Assembly: GCA_947625425.1 (NCBI GenBank)
Contig: CANQOH010000002.1
Location: 34,875 to 98,874, forward strand
Direction: 5' to 3'
Length of the DNA: 64,000 nucleotides
Source: an uncultured Bacilli bacterium
Lineage (GTDB): Bacteria; Bacillota_I; Bacilli_A; RF39; UBA660
Shown: one piece after another, positions 34,525 to 42,612 of the stretch
How the letters are laid out: each line of letters opens with the position of its first letter
How positions within the stretch are numbered: position 1 is the first letter of the stretch
Translations under genes and position numbers: made by a program
The notes under the pieces: generated by a model
Seen by the model: only the letters and a program-made list of their open reading frames with translations
Databases searched by the model: none
Told to the model about the DNA's origin: nothing

Positions 34525-34836
34525 ATGGACTTAAAAGACACTTATAAATATTTAGTAGGGGCTTATTATGGTATTACTGAAATGGATAATTATGATCTAA
34601 AAGAATATGTCTTAAAAGATATTGAAAACTATATCAAAGACTTTATTAAACAAAATCCTATTAAAGATTTTAATTATCGTCAAGAAGCTACTTTAATTAA
34701 TGATGAATTAAGTCTTAAAACTAAACTACAAGATAGTTTAATTGTTCTACCTAAAGTTAATGCTTCTATGGAACTTATCCTTTTAGTTAAAGCTCGTTTA
34801 AAAGAAATAAGAGAAGATGAAATAAATAATTATTAA
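34525..34836 (+). CDS. Small unknown helical protein
   Basis: Not recognised. This 103-residue soluble protein is rich in Leu, Lys, Asp and Glu and predicted all-helical, with no cysteine. GGAGTGATA precedes the ATG. It lies immediately upstream of the promoter of the structured RNA (34841-34869); there is no obvious terminator between them, so its transcript could read into the RNA gene. Confidence 0.55.
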   Translation: MDLKDTYKYLVGAYYGITEMDNYDLKEYVLKDIENYIKDFIKQNPIKDFNYRQEATLINDELSLKTKLQDSLIVLPKVNASMELILLVKARLKEIREDEINNY

Positions 34837-34840
34837 GGTA

Positions 34841-34869
34841 TTGACAACCTATATATTTGATGCTATACT
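34841..34869 (+). promoter_or_regulatory. Near-perfect promoter of the structured RNA
   Basis: Consensus TTGACA (34841-34846), a 17-base spacer ending TGC (extended -10) and TATACT (34864-34869) make the strongest promoter in the window. The transcript should start near 34876. Confidence 0.8.
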
Positions 34870-34875
34870 TAAGAT

Positions 34876-35199
34876 ACTTAATAGTAAAATAGTTTTGAAA
34901 GTTATTTTTCTTTTTGTACTATATAGATTTTATCTATTTAGTCCGATATTATTTTTAATAATATCCAGATAATATTTTATATTATCTTATAACAATCTGA
35001 AAAATGATTAGTTATTTTCTACTTATTTTTAATAAGTATTTGTAAAGAAAAATAACTTTTCTATGAATCGCTGAACTATTAAGTTGTACGTACGATGGTG
35101 GATTTTAAATCAGTGAGTATCATCAAAGTTATTCTGTCAAATAGCTTTAGTGATATTTTCCACCAGAGATATAGCGTTGACAGATGCTATATCTTTTTT
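34876..35199 (+). ncRNA. Structured non-coding RNA of unknown class, about 320 nt
   Basis: There is no open frame of note between the promoter and a terminator hairpin (AGATATAGC 35167-35175 with GCTATATCT 35185-35193, then Ts). The 5' end ACTTAATAG (34877-34885) pairs perfectly with CTATTAAGT (35077-35085). Inside it a long helix pairs 34897-34913 with 35044-35061. This encloses four U-loop hairpins: 34923-34937, 34945-34965, 34967-34987 and 35021-35037. A second domain has TGGTGGA/TCCACCA closing an inner TATCA/TGATA stem and a hairpin with loop CTGTCAA (35134-35140). That loop is complementary to TTGACAG in the terminator loop (35177-35183). RNase P, SRP and tmRNA hallmarks are absent. It could be a stand-alone RNA or a leader acting on the VanZ-like gene. 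Confidence 0.7.
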
Positions 35200-35243
35200 T
35201 TGTGCTTTTAATCTGTTATAATCAATATAGTAGGAGGTGTAAT

Positions 35244-35969
35244 ATGAGCAATAAAATTAAATATTGTCTAGGAATAATTTGCTATGTTATTGCCACAATC
35301 TTTATCACTAATTATTTATTCTTAGAATTCTCTGTTTTTCATCTTTCATCTCCAATTGAACGTATGAAAATAGTTTGTTTAGCTGTTTTATTTATGTATA
35401 TAGGTTGTTTAATCTTAACGAAGACTAATAATCCAGTTTTTCATAAATTACCTAAAATTAACCTAACTATATGGTTTATATTATATTTAATCATGATCCT
35501 TAATTTAACTTTATTTGATAAATACTTTGGTCGCAATTACTTAATTCATCATAGTATTAGTGACCTTTTTGATTATCAAGCAATGAAGAATGAGTTTCTG
35601 ATTACTGCTAATACCACACCATTTAAAACTATTAATAATTTATATATTGGTTATAAAAATGGTAATGTTGGCTTAGAATACTTTTTACGTAACATCGTTG
35701 GTAATCTAATCGCTTTTACTCCGTTAGCACTATTCCTACCACGAATTATAAAATTTATTAATAAATGGTATAAATTCTTTATTATCTGTAGTATTTTTAT
35801 AATAGGTATTGAAGTTTGCCAGTTCTTAATGAATAGTGGAGCTTTTGATATTGACGATTATTTGCTAAATATTAGCGGAACTATGATATTATATATATTG
35901 ATTAATAACAAATTTATAAAAAAACTTGTTAATCGTATTTTTTATTTAGAAGAGGATGAAGTATTATGA
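35244..35969 (+). CDS. VanZ-like membrane protein
   Basis: A 241-residue protein with about five membrane helices. It has the VanZ-like region: FLRNIVGNLIAFTPLALFLP (about 151-170), an IEVCQFLM helix and the conserved acidic GAFDIDDYLLNISG. VanZ-like proteins lower teicoplanin susceptibility in some hosts, but most are of unknown role. ATG 35244 follows AGGAGGTG. A -10 TATAAT near 35217 lies just after the RNA terminator, so it probably has its own promoter. Its stop overlaps the next start (ATGA). Confidence 0.8.
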   Translation: MSNKIKYCLGIICYVIATIFITNYLFLEFSVFHLSSPIERMKIVCLAVLFMYIGCLILTKTNNPVFHKLPKINLTIWFILYLIMILNLTLFDKYFGRNYLIHHSISDLFDYQAMKNEFLITANTTPFKTINNLYIGYKNGNVGLEYFLRNIVGNLIAFTPLALFLPRIIKFINKWYKFFIICSIFIIGIEVCQFLMNSGAFDIDDYLLNISGTMILYILINNKFIKKLVNRIFYLEEDEVL

Positions 35970-37063
35970 CAAAAAAAGAATTTAAAGATAAATTATTATT
36001 AATTACTTATGCCATTGTTTTATTTGTTGTTTTATTAAATTATCAATGGGTCGGTGGAGTATTAAAAGATTTATTTAAGTTACTATTACCATTTATTATT
36101 GGCGGTATTGTTGCTTTTATTTTAAATGTTTTAGTCAAATTAATTGAAGATAGTATTTTAAAGAAATTAAAAAGAGGTAGGAGATTAGCCAGTATTATTC
36201 TATCATTTGGTTTTATTATCGGTTTTATAGCAATTATTTTATTTATTTTAATTCCCCAAATCCAAAATGCCAGTCAAATATTTGTTGAAAACATTCCTGA
36301 ATATCAACAAAATATTTATAATTTAGGTCAAAAGATTGGTTTAAATACTGAAGAATTAAAAATTCTTAATTTAGAAAATAATAAACTAAGAGAAGAAATT
36401 ACTGCTTTAATATCTAAGAACTCTGATCGTATAATTAATTTCTCTATGGGTTTTGCTAATTCATTATTTAGTACCTTATGCAATTTCTTTATTGGTCTAG
36501 TCTTTGCAATTTATATCTTACTTGATAAAGAACAGTTAACTAGACAAATTAAAAAATTATTAAAAAGAGTATGTAATACTAAAATTTATAACTTTATTAT
36601 AAATTTAGGTCAAATGTCATATGCCTCATTTAGTAATTTTATTAAAGTTCAGGTTATAGAAGCTTGTGTCTTAGGTGGTCTTTGCTTTGCTGGTATGTTA
36701 ATTCTTGGCTTACCATATGCCGCTACCGTTTCTGTCTTAGTAGGTGTTACCGCTTTAGTTCCAATTTTTGGTGCTTTTGCTGGTTGTATTGTAGCGGCCT
36801 TCCTAATATTCATGGTTAGTCCATTAGAAAGTGTTATCTTTATCATTTTCTTCTTAATACTTCAACAAATTGAGGGAAACTTCATCTATCCAAGAGTTGT
36901 AGGTGGTCGAGTAGGTCTTCCAAGTATTTGGGTCTTAGTTGCTGTAGTTATTGGTGGAAGTGTAGGTGGAATATTCGGTATGTTATTTGCCGTACCTCTA
37001 ATGGCTGTCATTTACAATTTATTAAAAATCTTTGCTAATAAAAAAGAAGAAATTAAAAACTAA
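35966..37063 (+). CDS. AI-2E family transporter-like membrane protein
   Basis: A 365-residue protein with about seven to eight membrane helices and the family's typical pattern. N-terminal helices are followed by an amphipathic loop (VENIPEYQQNIYNLGQKIGL). A helical bundle follows with FAIYILLDKEQLTRQIKKLL, the late motif IEGNFIYPRVVGGRVGLPSI, and VAVVIGGSVGGIFGMLFAVP. Family members include permeases such as YdiK and TqsA, and sodium/proton antiporters; no substrate can be read off. It is translationally coupled to the VanZ-like gene. Confidence 0.85.
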   Translation: MTKKEFKDKLLLITYAIVLFVVLLNYQWVGGVLKDLFKLLLPFIIGGIVAFILNVLVKLIEDSILKKLKRGRRLASIILSFGFIIGFIAIILFILIPQIQNASQIFVENIPEYQQNIYNLGQKIGLNTEELKILNLENNKLREEITALISKNSDRIINFSMGFANSLFSTLCNFFIGLVFAIYILLDKEQLTRQIKKLLKRVCNTKIYNFIINLGQMSYASFSNFIKVQVIEACVLGGLCFAGMLILGLPYAATVSVLVGVTALVPIFGAFAGCIVAAFLIFMVSPLESVIFIIFFLILQQIEGNFIYPRVVGGRVGLPSIWVLVAVVIGGSVGGIFGMLFAVPLMAVIYNLLKIFANKKEEIKN

Positions 37064-37142
37064 TAATTTCTTCTTTTCATTTTCTCAATCTTTGACAATA
37101 AGCTTGACAAAATGGTGCAAATTAATACCAACTTTTCTTAGA

Positions 37143-37158
37143 TATGATAAAATATAAT
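37143..37158 (+). promoter_or_regulatory. Promoter of the hydrolase-murF-ddl group
   Basis: TATGATAAAAT (37143-37153) overlaps a TATAAT (37153-37158). One of these is the likely -10 for the gene starting at 37205. Confidence 0.45.
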
Positions 37159-37204
37159 GTATAAAGGAGCAATCGCTCTCATAGAAATTAACAAGGTGAT
37201 TTAG

Positions 37205-37933
37205 ATGTTTAAATACAAAGATATTAATATCAACTATAAAGACTTTGGTCAAAAAGATAAAACGCCAATTGTTTATTTACATGGTTGGGGTCAAAATATT
37301 GCTATGATGGAGCCGATTGCCAAACCTTTTACGGAAACTCATCGTTTAATAATCTTAGATTTACCGGGTTTTGGTGATTCTGATGAACCAACTGAGGCTT
37401 GGACTTTAGAAGACTATGTCGAAATGCTTAAATCTTTATTAGAACATCTTAAAATAGATAAACCTAATTTAATCGGTCATTCTTTTGGTGGCAAGATAAG
37501 TATTCTATATGCTTCTAAATATCCCGTAAATAGATTAATTCTTTTATCTAGTCCTTTTAAAGTTAAAATAAAAAAACCATCTTTAAAGATGCGTATGCTA
37601 AAAAAATTAAAAAAAGTTCCTGGTATGAATAATCTAGCTGATAAAATGAAAAAACATATTGGTTCAACTGATTATAAAAATGCTTCACCCCTTATGCGTG
37701 ACATTTTAGTTAAACATGTTAATACTGATTTAACTGAAGCTGCTAGTAAAATTAAATGCCCAACCTTTATTATTTGGGGTGATAATGATGAAGCTGTTCC
37801 AGTCGCTGATGCTTATGAACTAGAACGTCTTATTCCCGATAGTGGCTTAACAGTTTATAATGGTTGTACTCATTATGCTTACTTAGAAAGATTAAACCAA
37901 ACTAATTCTATTATTAAATCATTTATTAAATAA
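37205..37933 (+). CDS. Alpha/beta hydrolase
   Basis: A 242-residue alpha/beta-hydrolase fold enzyme. Visible landmarks are YLHGWGQN (oxyanion HGW), DLPGFGDSDEP, nucleophile Ser in GHSFGGKIS (about 91-99), the acid in IIWGDNDEAVP and the His in NGCTHYAYLER. A Lys-rich cap segment (about 115-145) covers the site. The substrate is unknown. It is 12 bases upstream of the MurF-like gene, so a link to wall precursor metabolism is possible but unproven. Confidence 0.85.
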   Translation: MFKYKDININYKDFGQKDKTPIVYLHGWGQNIAMMEPIAKPFTETHRLIILDLPGFGDSDEPTEAWTLEDYVEMLKSLLEHLKIDKPNLIGHSFGGKISILYASKYPVNRLILLSSPFKVKIKKPSLKMRMLKKLKKVPGMNNLADKMKKHIGSTDYKNASPLMRDILVKHVNTDLTEAASKIKCPTFIIWGDNDEAVPVADAYELERLIPDSGLTVYNGCTHYAYLERLNQTNSIIKSFIK

Positions 37934-37945
37934 GGAAGTGATTCA

Positions 37946-39547
37946 ATGAATATCTTATTTATAATCTCATTAATTATCTATTTTATTCATATAACTATTA
38001 TAAGTACAAGAAGTCTTCATATGTTACAACAAAATAGATATAATCGTGGTTATCGTTATATTAAATGGATTTTAAAAAACTATAAAGATAATTTTCTTAA
38101 TTTAAACTTATTATTCTTTATTTTTATTATAACGATCTTTAACGAAACTCTAAACAATCTATCACCATACTTATTTATTGTTATTTGTTTATTTCTAACT
38201 TATGTCTTTATTTCTGAAAGAAAAAAAGAAGTAGCTAAACTACCTTTAAAATATACCCCTCGTATTCAAAGAATAATCATTACTAATTCATTACTTTATT
38301 TAATACCTATGCTTATTATTAATTTAATTTATGACCCTGAATATCAAAGTATATATTATCTTATTTTAGGTTTATTATCATTTACTAATTACTTTATTAT
38401 TCTTTTAGCTAACTTCCTTAATCGTCCAATTGAACACTTAGTAGGTCAACATTTTGAAAAACAAGCTAAAAATAAATTGGCTAGTATGACTAACATGGAA
38501 GTTATCGGTATTACTGGTAGTTATGGTAAAACTAGTACTAAAAATATTGTTTATGATATCTTAAGTGCTAAATATAATGTTTATAAAACCCCACAAAACT
38601 ACAATACACCATATGGTCTAATGATTACTATTAATAATTATTTAGATAAATATAATGATTATTTTATTGCCGAAATGGGTGCTTGTAAAACTGGTGAAAT
38701 AAAAGAACTATGTGACTTAGTTAAACCTAAATATGGTATTTTAACGCGTATTGGTTTAGCTCATTTAGAAACTTTTGGTTCTGAAGAAGCCATACAACAT
38801 ACTAAATTTGAACTTATTGAATCATTACCATCAGATGGTATCGGTATTCTAAATGGCGATGATGAAAAACAACTAAGCTATAATCTTCAGAACGATTGTA
38901 AAATCCTTTGGATAGGTATTGATAATCAAGATGTTGATTGTTATGCCAAAGACTTAGAATTAACTTATAAAGGTACTAAATTCAAAGTAAAGTTTAAAGG
39001 CGATAAAAAAGAATATGAATTTGAAACTAAGTTACTTGGTCGTAACAATATCTATAATATTTTAGGGGGAATTACTTTAGGTAAAGCTTTAGGTATGAAA
39101 ATAGAAGACTTACAAAAAGCTGTTAAAATGATAATGCCTATTGAACATCGCTTGTCGATGAGTAAATATTATGATATAAATTTAATAGATGATGCTTATA
39201 ATTCTAATCCTATGGGTTGTAAGATGGCTTTAGAAGTTCTAAGTATGATGCCTGGTAAACATATTATTGTAACGCCAGGAATGATTGAAGTCGGAGCTAA
39301 AGAAGAAGAAGTCAATCGCGAATTCGGTATGGAAATAAGCATTAGTAAAGTAGATGAGGTCATTTTGATTGGTGAAGAAAAAACTAAACCAATTTATGAA
39401 GGTTTAATGAAAGGTAAATTCCCTCAAGAACATATTCATATTTTAAATGATGTCATGGATGCTTTCCCGTTAATGATGAAATTAAAAGACGAAGAAACAT
39501 ATGCATTATTAGAAAATGACTTACCAGATTCATTTAATGAAAAATAA
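37946..39547 (+). CDS. murF: Membrane-anchored MurF-type Mur ligase
   Basis: MurF adds D-Ala-D-Ala to UDP-MurNAc-tripeptide. Here a 533-residue protein has an N-terminal membrane part (about 1-165, five hydrophobic segments). The ATP-dependent Mur ligase core follows: P-loop GITGSYGKTST (about 189-199), 'YNTPYGLMITINNYLD', IAEMGACKTGEI, RIGLAHLETFGS, ILNGDDE and IEHRLSMS. DDAYNSNPMG and GMIEVGAKEE then lead to the C-terminal domain. The ddl gene follows after 12 bases, which supports MurF. The membrane extension replaces the usual N-terminal UDP-binding domain and is uncommon. Confidence 0.8.
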   Translation: MNILFIISLIIYFIHITIISTRSLHMLQQNRYNRGYRYIKWILKNYKDNFLNLNLLFFIFIITIFNETLNNLSPYLFIVICLFLTYVFISERKKEVAKLPLKYTPRIQRIIITNSLLYLIPMLIINLIYDPEYQSIYYLILGLLSFTNYFIILLANFLNRPIEHLVGQHFEKQAKNKLASMTNMEVIGITGSYGKTSTKNIVYDILSAKYNVYKTPQNYNTPYGLMITINNYLDKYNDYFIAEMGACKTGEIKELCDLVKPKYGILTRIGLAHLETFGSEEAIQHTKFELIESLPSDGIGILNGDDEKQLSYNLQNDCKILWIGIDNQDVDCYAKDLELTYKGTKFKVKFKGDKKEYEFETKLLGRNNIYNILGGITLGKALGMKIEDLQKAVKMIMPIEHRLSMSKYYDINLIDDAYNSNPMGCKMALEVLSMMPGKHIIVTPGMIEVGAKEEEVNREFGMEISISKVDEVILIGEEKTKPIYEGLMKGKFPQEHIHILNDVMDAFPLMMKLKDEETYALLENDLPDSFNEK

Positions 39548-39559
39548 GGAGTGATATAA

Positions 39560-40765
39560 ATGTTAAAAGTTGGTGTTATTTTTGGTGGTGAAACAGTCGA
39601 ACATGAAGTAAGTATTATTACTGCTGTTCAGGCCATGAACTATATTGATACTTCTAAGTATCAAGTAGTACCAATCTATATTAGTAAAGATCATAATTGG
39701 TATACTGGTGATGCCTTAAGAGATATGGCAACATATAAAGATTTAAGTACCATAGGTTATGTAACTAAAGAAGTTACTTTAACTAAAAAAGATAATTCCT
39801 TTATCTTACAAAAGAAAAGAGGACTATTTAAAGGAACAGTTGATACGATTGATGTAGCTTTCCCAATTGTTCATGGTAAAGGCGTTGAAGATGGTTCCCT
39901 AGCTGGTTACTTAGAAACAATAGGTATTCCATATGTTGGTTCTAGTATGCTAGGTGCTTCAATTGGTCAAGATAAAGTAGTACAAAAGCAAGTTATGGCT
40001 GCTTCTGGTATTCCTGTAGTTGACTACATTTGGTTTTATGATACGGAATATCAAACAGCTGAAGATAAATACTTAAAAGAAATAAAAGACTTAGGTTATC
40101 CTGTAATTGTTAAACCAGCTCGTTTAGGTAGTAGTGTCGGTATTGAAGTAGCTAAGAATGAAAAAGAAGTCGTAAAAGCTATTGAAGAAGCTATTAAATA
40201 TGATCAAAAGATTGTTGTTGAAAAAATGGTTCCTAATCTAAAAGAAGTAGATTGTGCTGTCGTTGGTAACTATGAAGAAATGGAATGCTCACTTATCGGT
40301 GAAATGCTAACTGATAATGATTTTCTAACCTTTGAAGATAAATACTTAGGCAATAGTGGTGGTAAAAAAGGTGGCGCTAAAAACGATAATGGCAGTAAGA
40401 TTAGCAATAGTGGCTTTAAAATTCCTGCTGCTTTAGATAAAGAAGTTGAAGAACAAGTTTATAAATATTCTAAAGAAGCTTTCAGATGTTTAAATCTAAG
40501 TGGTGTAACTCGTTTTGATTTCTTAGTTGATACTAAAGCTAAAAAAGCCTACGTTAATGAGCCGAATACTATTCCAGGTTGCTTAGCCTTCTTCTTCTTT
40601 ACCCCAAAAGGTAAGAAGTATCCTAAACTTCTTGATGAATTAATCAAAGGAGCTATCAAAGAATACAAGCAAGCTCAAAAGAAAGTCACAAGTTTTGATT
40701 CTAATGTCTTAAGTACTTTTGATGGATCAAAAGGTTCTAAAGGAGCCAAAGGTAAAATGATGTAA
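39560..40765 (+). CDS. ddl: D-alanine--D-alanine ligase
   Basis: An ATP-grasp ligase making the D-Ala-D-Ala dipeptide for MurF. The 401-residue protein has VIFGGETVEHEVSI (9-22), 'PIVHGKGVEDGSLAGYLE', the serine loop YVGSSMLGASIGQDK, KPARLGSSVGIE and the metal motif FLVDTKAKKAYVNEPNTIPG. The omega-loop region FEDKYLG is followed by an extra Gly/Lys/Ser/Asn-rich stretch (about 268-290), and a Ser/Gly/Lys tail ends the protein, so it is longer than the usual 350 or so. Start follows AAGGAGTGA. Confidence 0.9.
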   Translation: MLKVGVIFGGETVEHEVSIITAVQAMNYIDTSKYQVVPIYISKDHNWYTGDALRDMATYKDLSTIGYVTKEVTLTKKDNSFILQKKRGLFKGTVDTIDVAFPIVHGKGVEDGSLAGYLETIGIPYVGSSMLGASIGQDKVVQKQVMAASGIPVVDYIWFYDTEYQTAEDKYLKEIKDLGYPVIVKPARLGSSVGIEVAKNEKEVVKAIEEAIKYDQKIVVEKMVPNLKEVDCAVVGNYEEMECSLIGEMLTDNDFLTFEDKYLGNSGGKKGGAKNDNGSKISNSGFKIPAALDKEVEEQVYKYSKEAFRCLNLSGVTRFDFLVDTKAKKAYVNEPNTIPGCLAFFFFTPKGKKYPKLLDELIKGAIKEYKQAQKKVTSFDSNVLSTFDGSKGSKGAKGKMM

Positions 40766-40790
40766 AAAGCAGAAAAAAATCTGCTTTTTT
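40765..40790 (+). terminator. ddl terminator
   Basis: AAAAGCAGA (40765-40773) pairs with TCTGCTTTT (40780-40788), followed by Ts. It ends the hydrolase-murF-ddl unit. Confidence 0.7.
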
Positions 40791-40849
40791 ATTTGCTTGA
40801 ATACTTTACGTAAATTGACATTGTTTATTTCTGCCAAAACTTAAAAACA

Positions 40850-40919
40850 TTTACAAGTGGGGGAATTTAAAGTATTATTATTGTAGACAGTGGTACATTG
40901 TGGAGGAAAGTGGGGGATT
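40850..40919 (+). promoter_or_regulatory. mraZ promoter with MraZ operator repeats
   Basis: TTTACA (40850-40855), a 17-base spacer and TATTAT (40873-40878) form the promoter. GTGG-type repeats occur at 40857 (in the spacer) and at 40890, 40900 and 40910, the last three spaced exactly 10 bases apart. MraZ proteins bind such short G-rich repeats at 10-bp spacing, so this is the autoregulatory site. The last repeat also provides the GGGGGAT near the ATG. Confidence 0.75.
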
Positions 40920-40924
40920 TTAAG

Positions 40925-41371
40925 ATGTTTATGGGCGAATATCATCATAACATTGATGATAAGGGACGACTTATAATTCCTGCCAAATTTCGTACTGAAC
41001 TCGGCGATAAATTCATTATCGCTCGTGGTTTAGAGAAATGCTTATATGTATATTCTGAAACAGAATGGAATAAAACAGTTGCCAAATTAAAAACTCTACC
41101 TTTTACCAAAAAAGACGTCCGTACATTCGACAGATTCTTCTTTTCTGGTGCCACTGAATGTGAATTTGACCGTCAAGGTCGAATTAACATTACCTCCCCA
41201 TTGGTTAGTTACGCCGATATTACAAAAGAATGTGTAATCATCGGCGCTAACGACCGAATCGAAATATGGTCAGAAGAGGGATGGAACAATTTCTTCGTTG
41301 AAAATCAAAGTACAATTGAAGATATTGCGGAAAACTTATTTATAGGAAGTGCTTTTGATGAAACATTATAG
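40925..41371 (+). CDS. mraZ: Transcriptional regulator MraZ
   Basis: MraZ controls the division and cell-wall cluster by binding repeats in its own promoter. The 148-residue protein has two AbrB-like halves: [20 protein letters not shown] (1-20) and the second with [19 protein letters not shown] (about 71-89). The conserved DKGR and DRQGR motifs are both present. ATG 40925 matches the MFMGEY start of Bacillus MraZ; in-frame starts further upstream fall in the operator. It overlaps rsmH by 14 bases. Confidence 0.93.
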   Translation: MFMGEYHHNIDDKGRLIIPAKFRTELGDKFIIARGLEKCLYVYSETEWNKTVAKLKTLPFTKKDVRTFDRFFFSGATECEFDRQGRINITSPLVSYADITKECVIIGANDRIEIWSEEGWNNFFVENQSTIEDIAENLFIGSAFDETL

Positions 41372-42281
41372 CGTCCTATTAAATGAGTCAATCGAAGGCT
41401 TAAATATCAAGCCAGATGGTATCTATGTTGATGCTACTCTAGGATATGGTGGACATAGTAGTGAAATCTTAAAAAGACTAACTACTGGACACCTATATGC
41501 TTTTGATCAAGATATTGAAGCCATCAAATATTCAGAAGAAAGATTATCTAAAATAAGTGATAATTATACGATTATTCATTCCAATTTTGTTCATTTAAAA
41601 GATCGATTAGAGGAGTTAGGAGTTAAAAAAGTCGATGGAATCATCTTTGATTTAGGCTTATCTAGTCCGCAAATAGATGATAAAAATCGTGGCTTTACCT
41701 TTATGGAAGACGCTCCTTTAGACATGCGTATGGACTTATCTAATAGCTTAACAGCTAAAGATGTCGTAAATACCTATAGCATTGAAAAACTTAGTAATAT
41801 CTTCTTTATATATGGTGAAGAAAAAATGTCTAAGTTCATTGCTAAAAAAATAGTTAGTGAAAGACTAACAAAAGAAATTAAAACTACAAAAGAGCTAGTA
41901 AAAATCATTGAATCAGCTGTTGGTGCTAAATACTTCAATAAATTTCATCCTGAAAGACAAATCTTTCAAGCCATAAGAATAGAAGTAAATAGTGAACTTA
42001 CTGTTTTAAATAGTACCATTCCTGATGCCATTGATTTATTAAATAAAGAAGGAAGAATATCTGTTATAACCTTTCATTCTTTAGAAGATCGAATCGTCAA
42101 ACAGATATTTAAAAAAGAAAGTGATATTGATGAATTGGTTAAAGGCTTACCAATCATCCCTGAAGAATATCAACCAAAAATAAAATTAATTAATAAAAAG
42201 CCAATCCTGCCAAGCACTAAAGAAATAAGTGAAAATTCGCGTAGCAAGAGTGCTAAATTAAGAATAATAGAAAGGGTTTGA
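41358..42281 (+). CDS. rsmH: 16S rRNA (cytosine-1402-N4)-methyltransferase
   Basis: RsmH (MraW) methylates C1402 in the ribosomal P site. The 307-residue protein has [19 protein letters not shown], the SAM motif [14 protein letters not shown] (about 28-41), [34 protein letters not shown] (about 98-117) and [19 protein letters not shown]. It ends with [17 protein letters not shown] 41358 has AGGAAGTG upstream and lies inside mraZ. It is followed four bases later by ftsL. Confidence 0.95.
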   Translation: MKHYSVLLNESIEGLNIKPDGIYVDATLGYGGHSSEILKRLTTGHLYAFDQDIEAIKYSEERLSKISDNYTIIHSNFVHLKDRLEELGVKKVDGIIFDLGLSSPQIDDKNRGFTFMEDAPLDMRMDLSNSLTAKDVVNTYSIEKLSNIFFIYGEEKMSKFIAKKIVSERLTKEIKTTKELVKIIESAVGAKYFNKFHPERQIFQAIRIEVNSELTVLNSTIPDAIDLLNKEGRISVITFHSLEDRIVKQIFKKESDIDELVKGLPIIPEEYQPKIKLINKKPILPSTKEISENSRSKSAKLRIIERV

Positions 42282-42285
42282 TAGT

Positions 42286-42594
42286 ATGACTAAAGTCAAA
42301 AAACAAACAAATAAGAAAGAAAAAATATTTGCTGGAGAAAGGATTATTTACATGACAATAATCTTTATATTACTTGCAATTCCTGTTTGTAACGTTTATA
42401 CTAAAGCTATACTATCATCAAGTAACATTGCTCTAGAGCAAACTAAAAATAAAATAAAAGATCAAGAAAGTATTAATGATGGCTTAAAGATGGAAATCAG
42501 TGAATTAGCTTCTCTTGATAAGATTCAAGTCATTGCTACTGAAAATGGTCTTACATACGAAAATAATAATATAAAAGTTGTTACTAGTGAATAG
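42286..42594 (+). CDS. ftsL: FtsL-like cell division protein
   Basis: A 102-residue bitopic protein in the ftsL position between rsmH and a PBP. It has a basic cytoplasmic tail (about 1-17), one membrane helix (about 21-40, IYMTIIFILLAIPVCNVYTK) and a short coiled coil (about 48-85), as in FtsL/DivIC proteins that recruit the septal synthase. Sequence conservation in this family is low, so the call rests on context and architecture. Confidence 0.8.
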   Translation: MTKVKKQTNKKEKIFAGERIIYMTIIFILLAIPVCNVYTKAILSSSNIALEQTKNKIKDQESINDGLKMEISELASLDKIQVIATENGLTYENNNIKVVTSE

Positions 42595-42612
42595 TACAAG
42601 GAGTTAATGACT

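Noticed and set aside
34876..35199. RNase P RNA, SRP RNA, tmRNA or T-box leader as the identity of the structured RNA
   Set aside because: I found no AGGAAAGTCC/ACAGAAA (RNase P), no GGAAGGAAGCAGC-like loop (SRP), no T-loop or CCA end (tmRNA) and no GGGTGGNACCGCG (T-box). AGTCCG and GGTGGA alone are too short to support any of these.
37092..37109. Two TTGACA boxes upstream of the hydrolase gene as promoter -35 elements
   Set aside because: Neither has a -10-like hexamer 16-18 bases downstream. The extended -10 at 37143-37158 is a better promoter.
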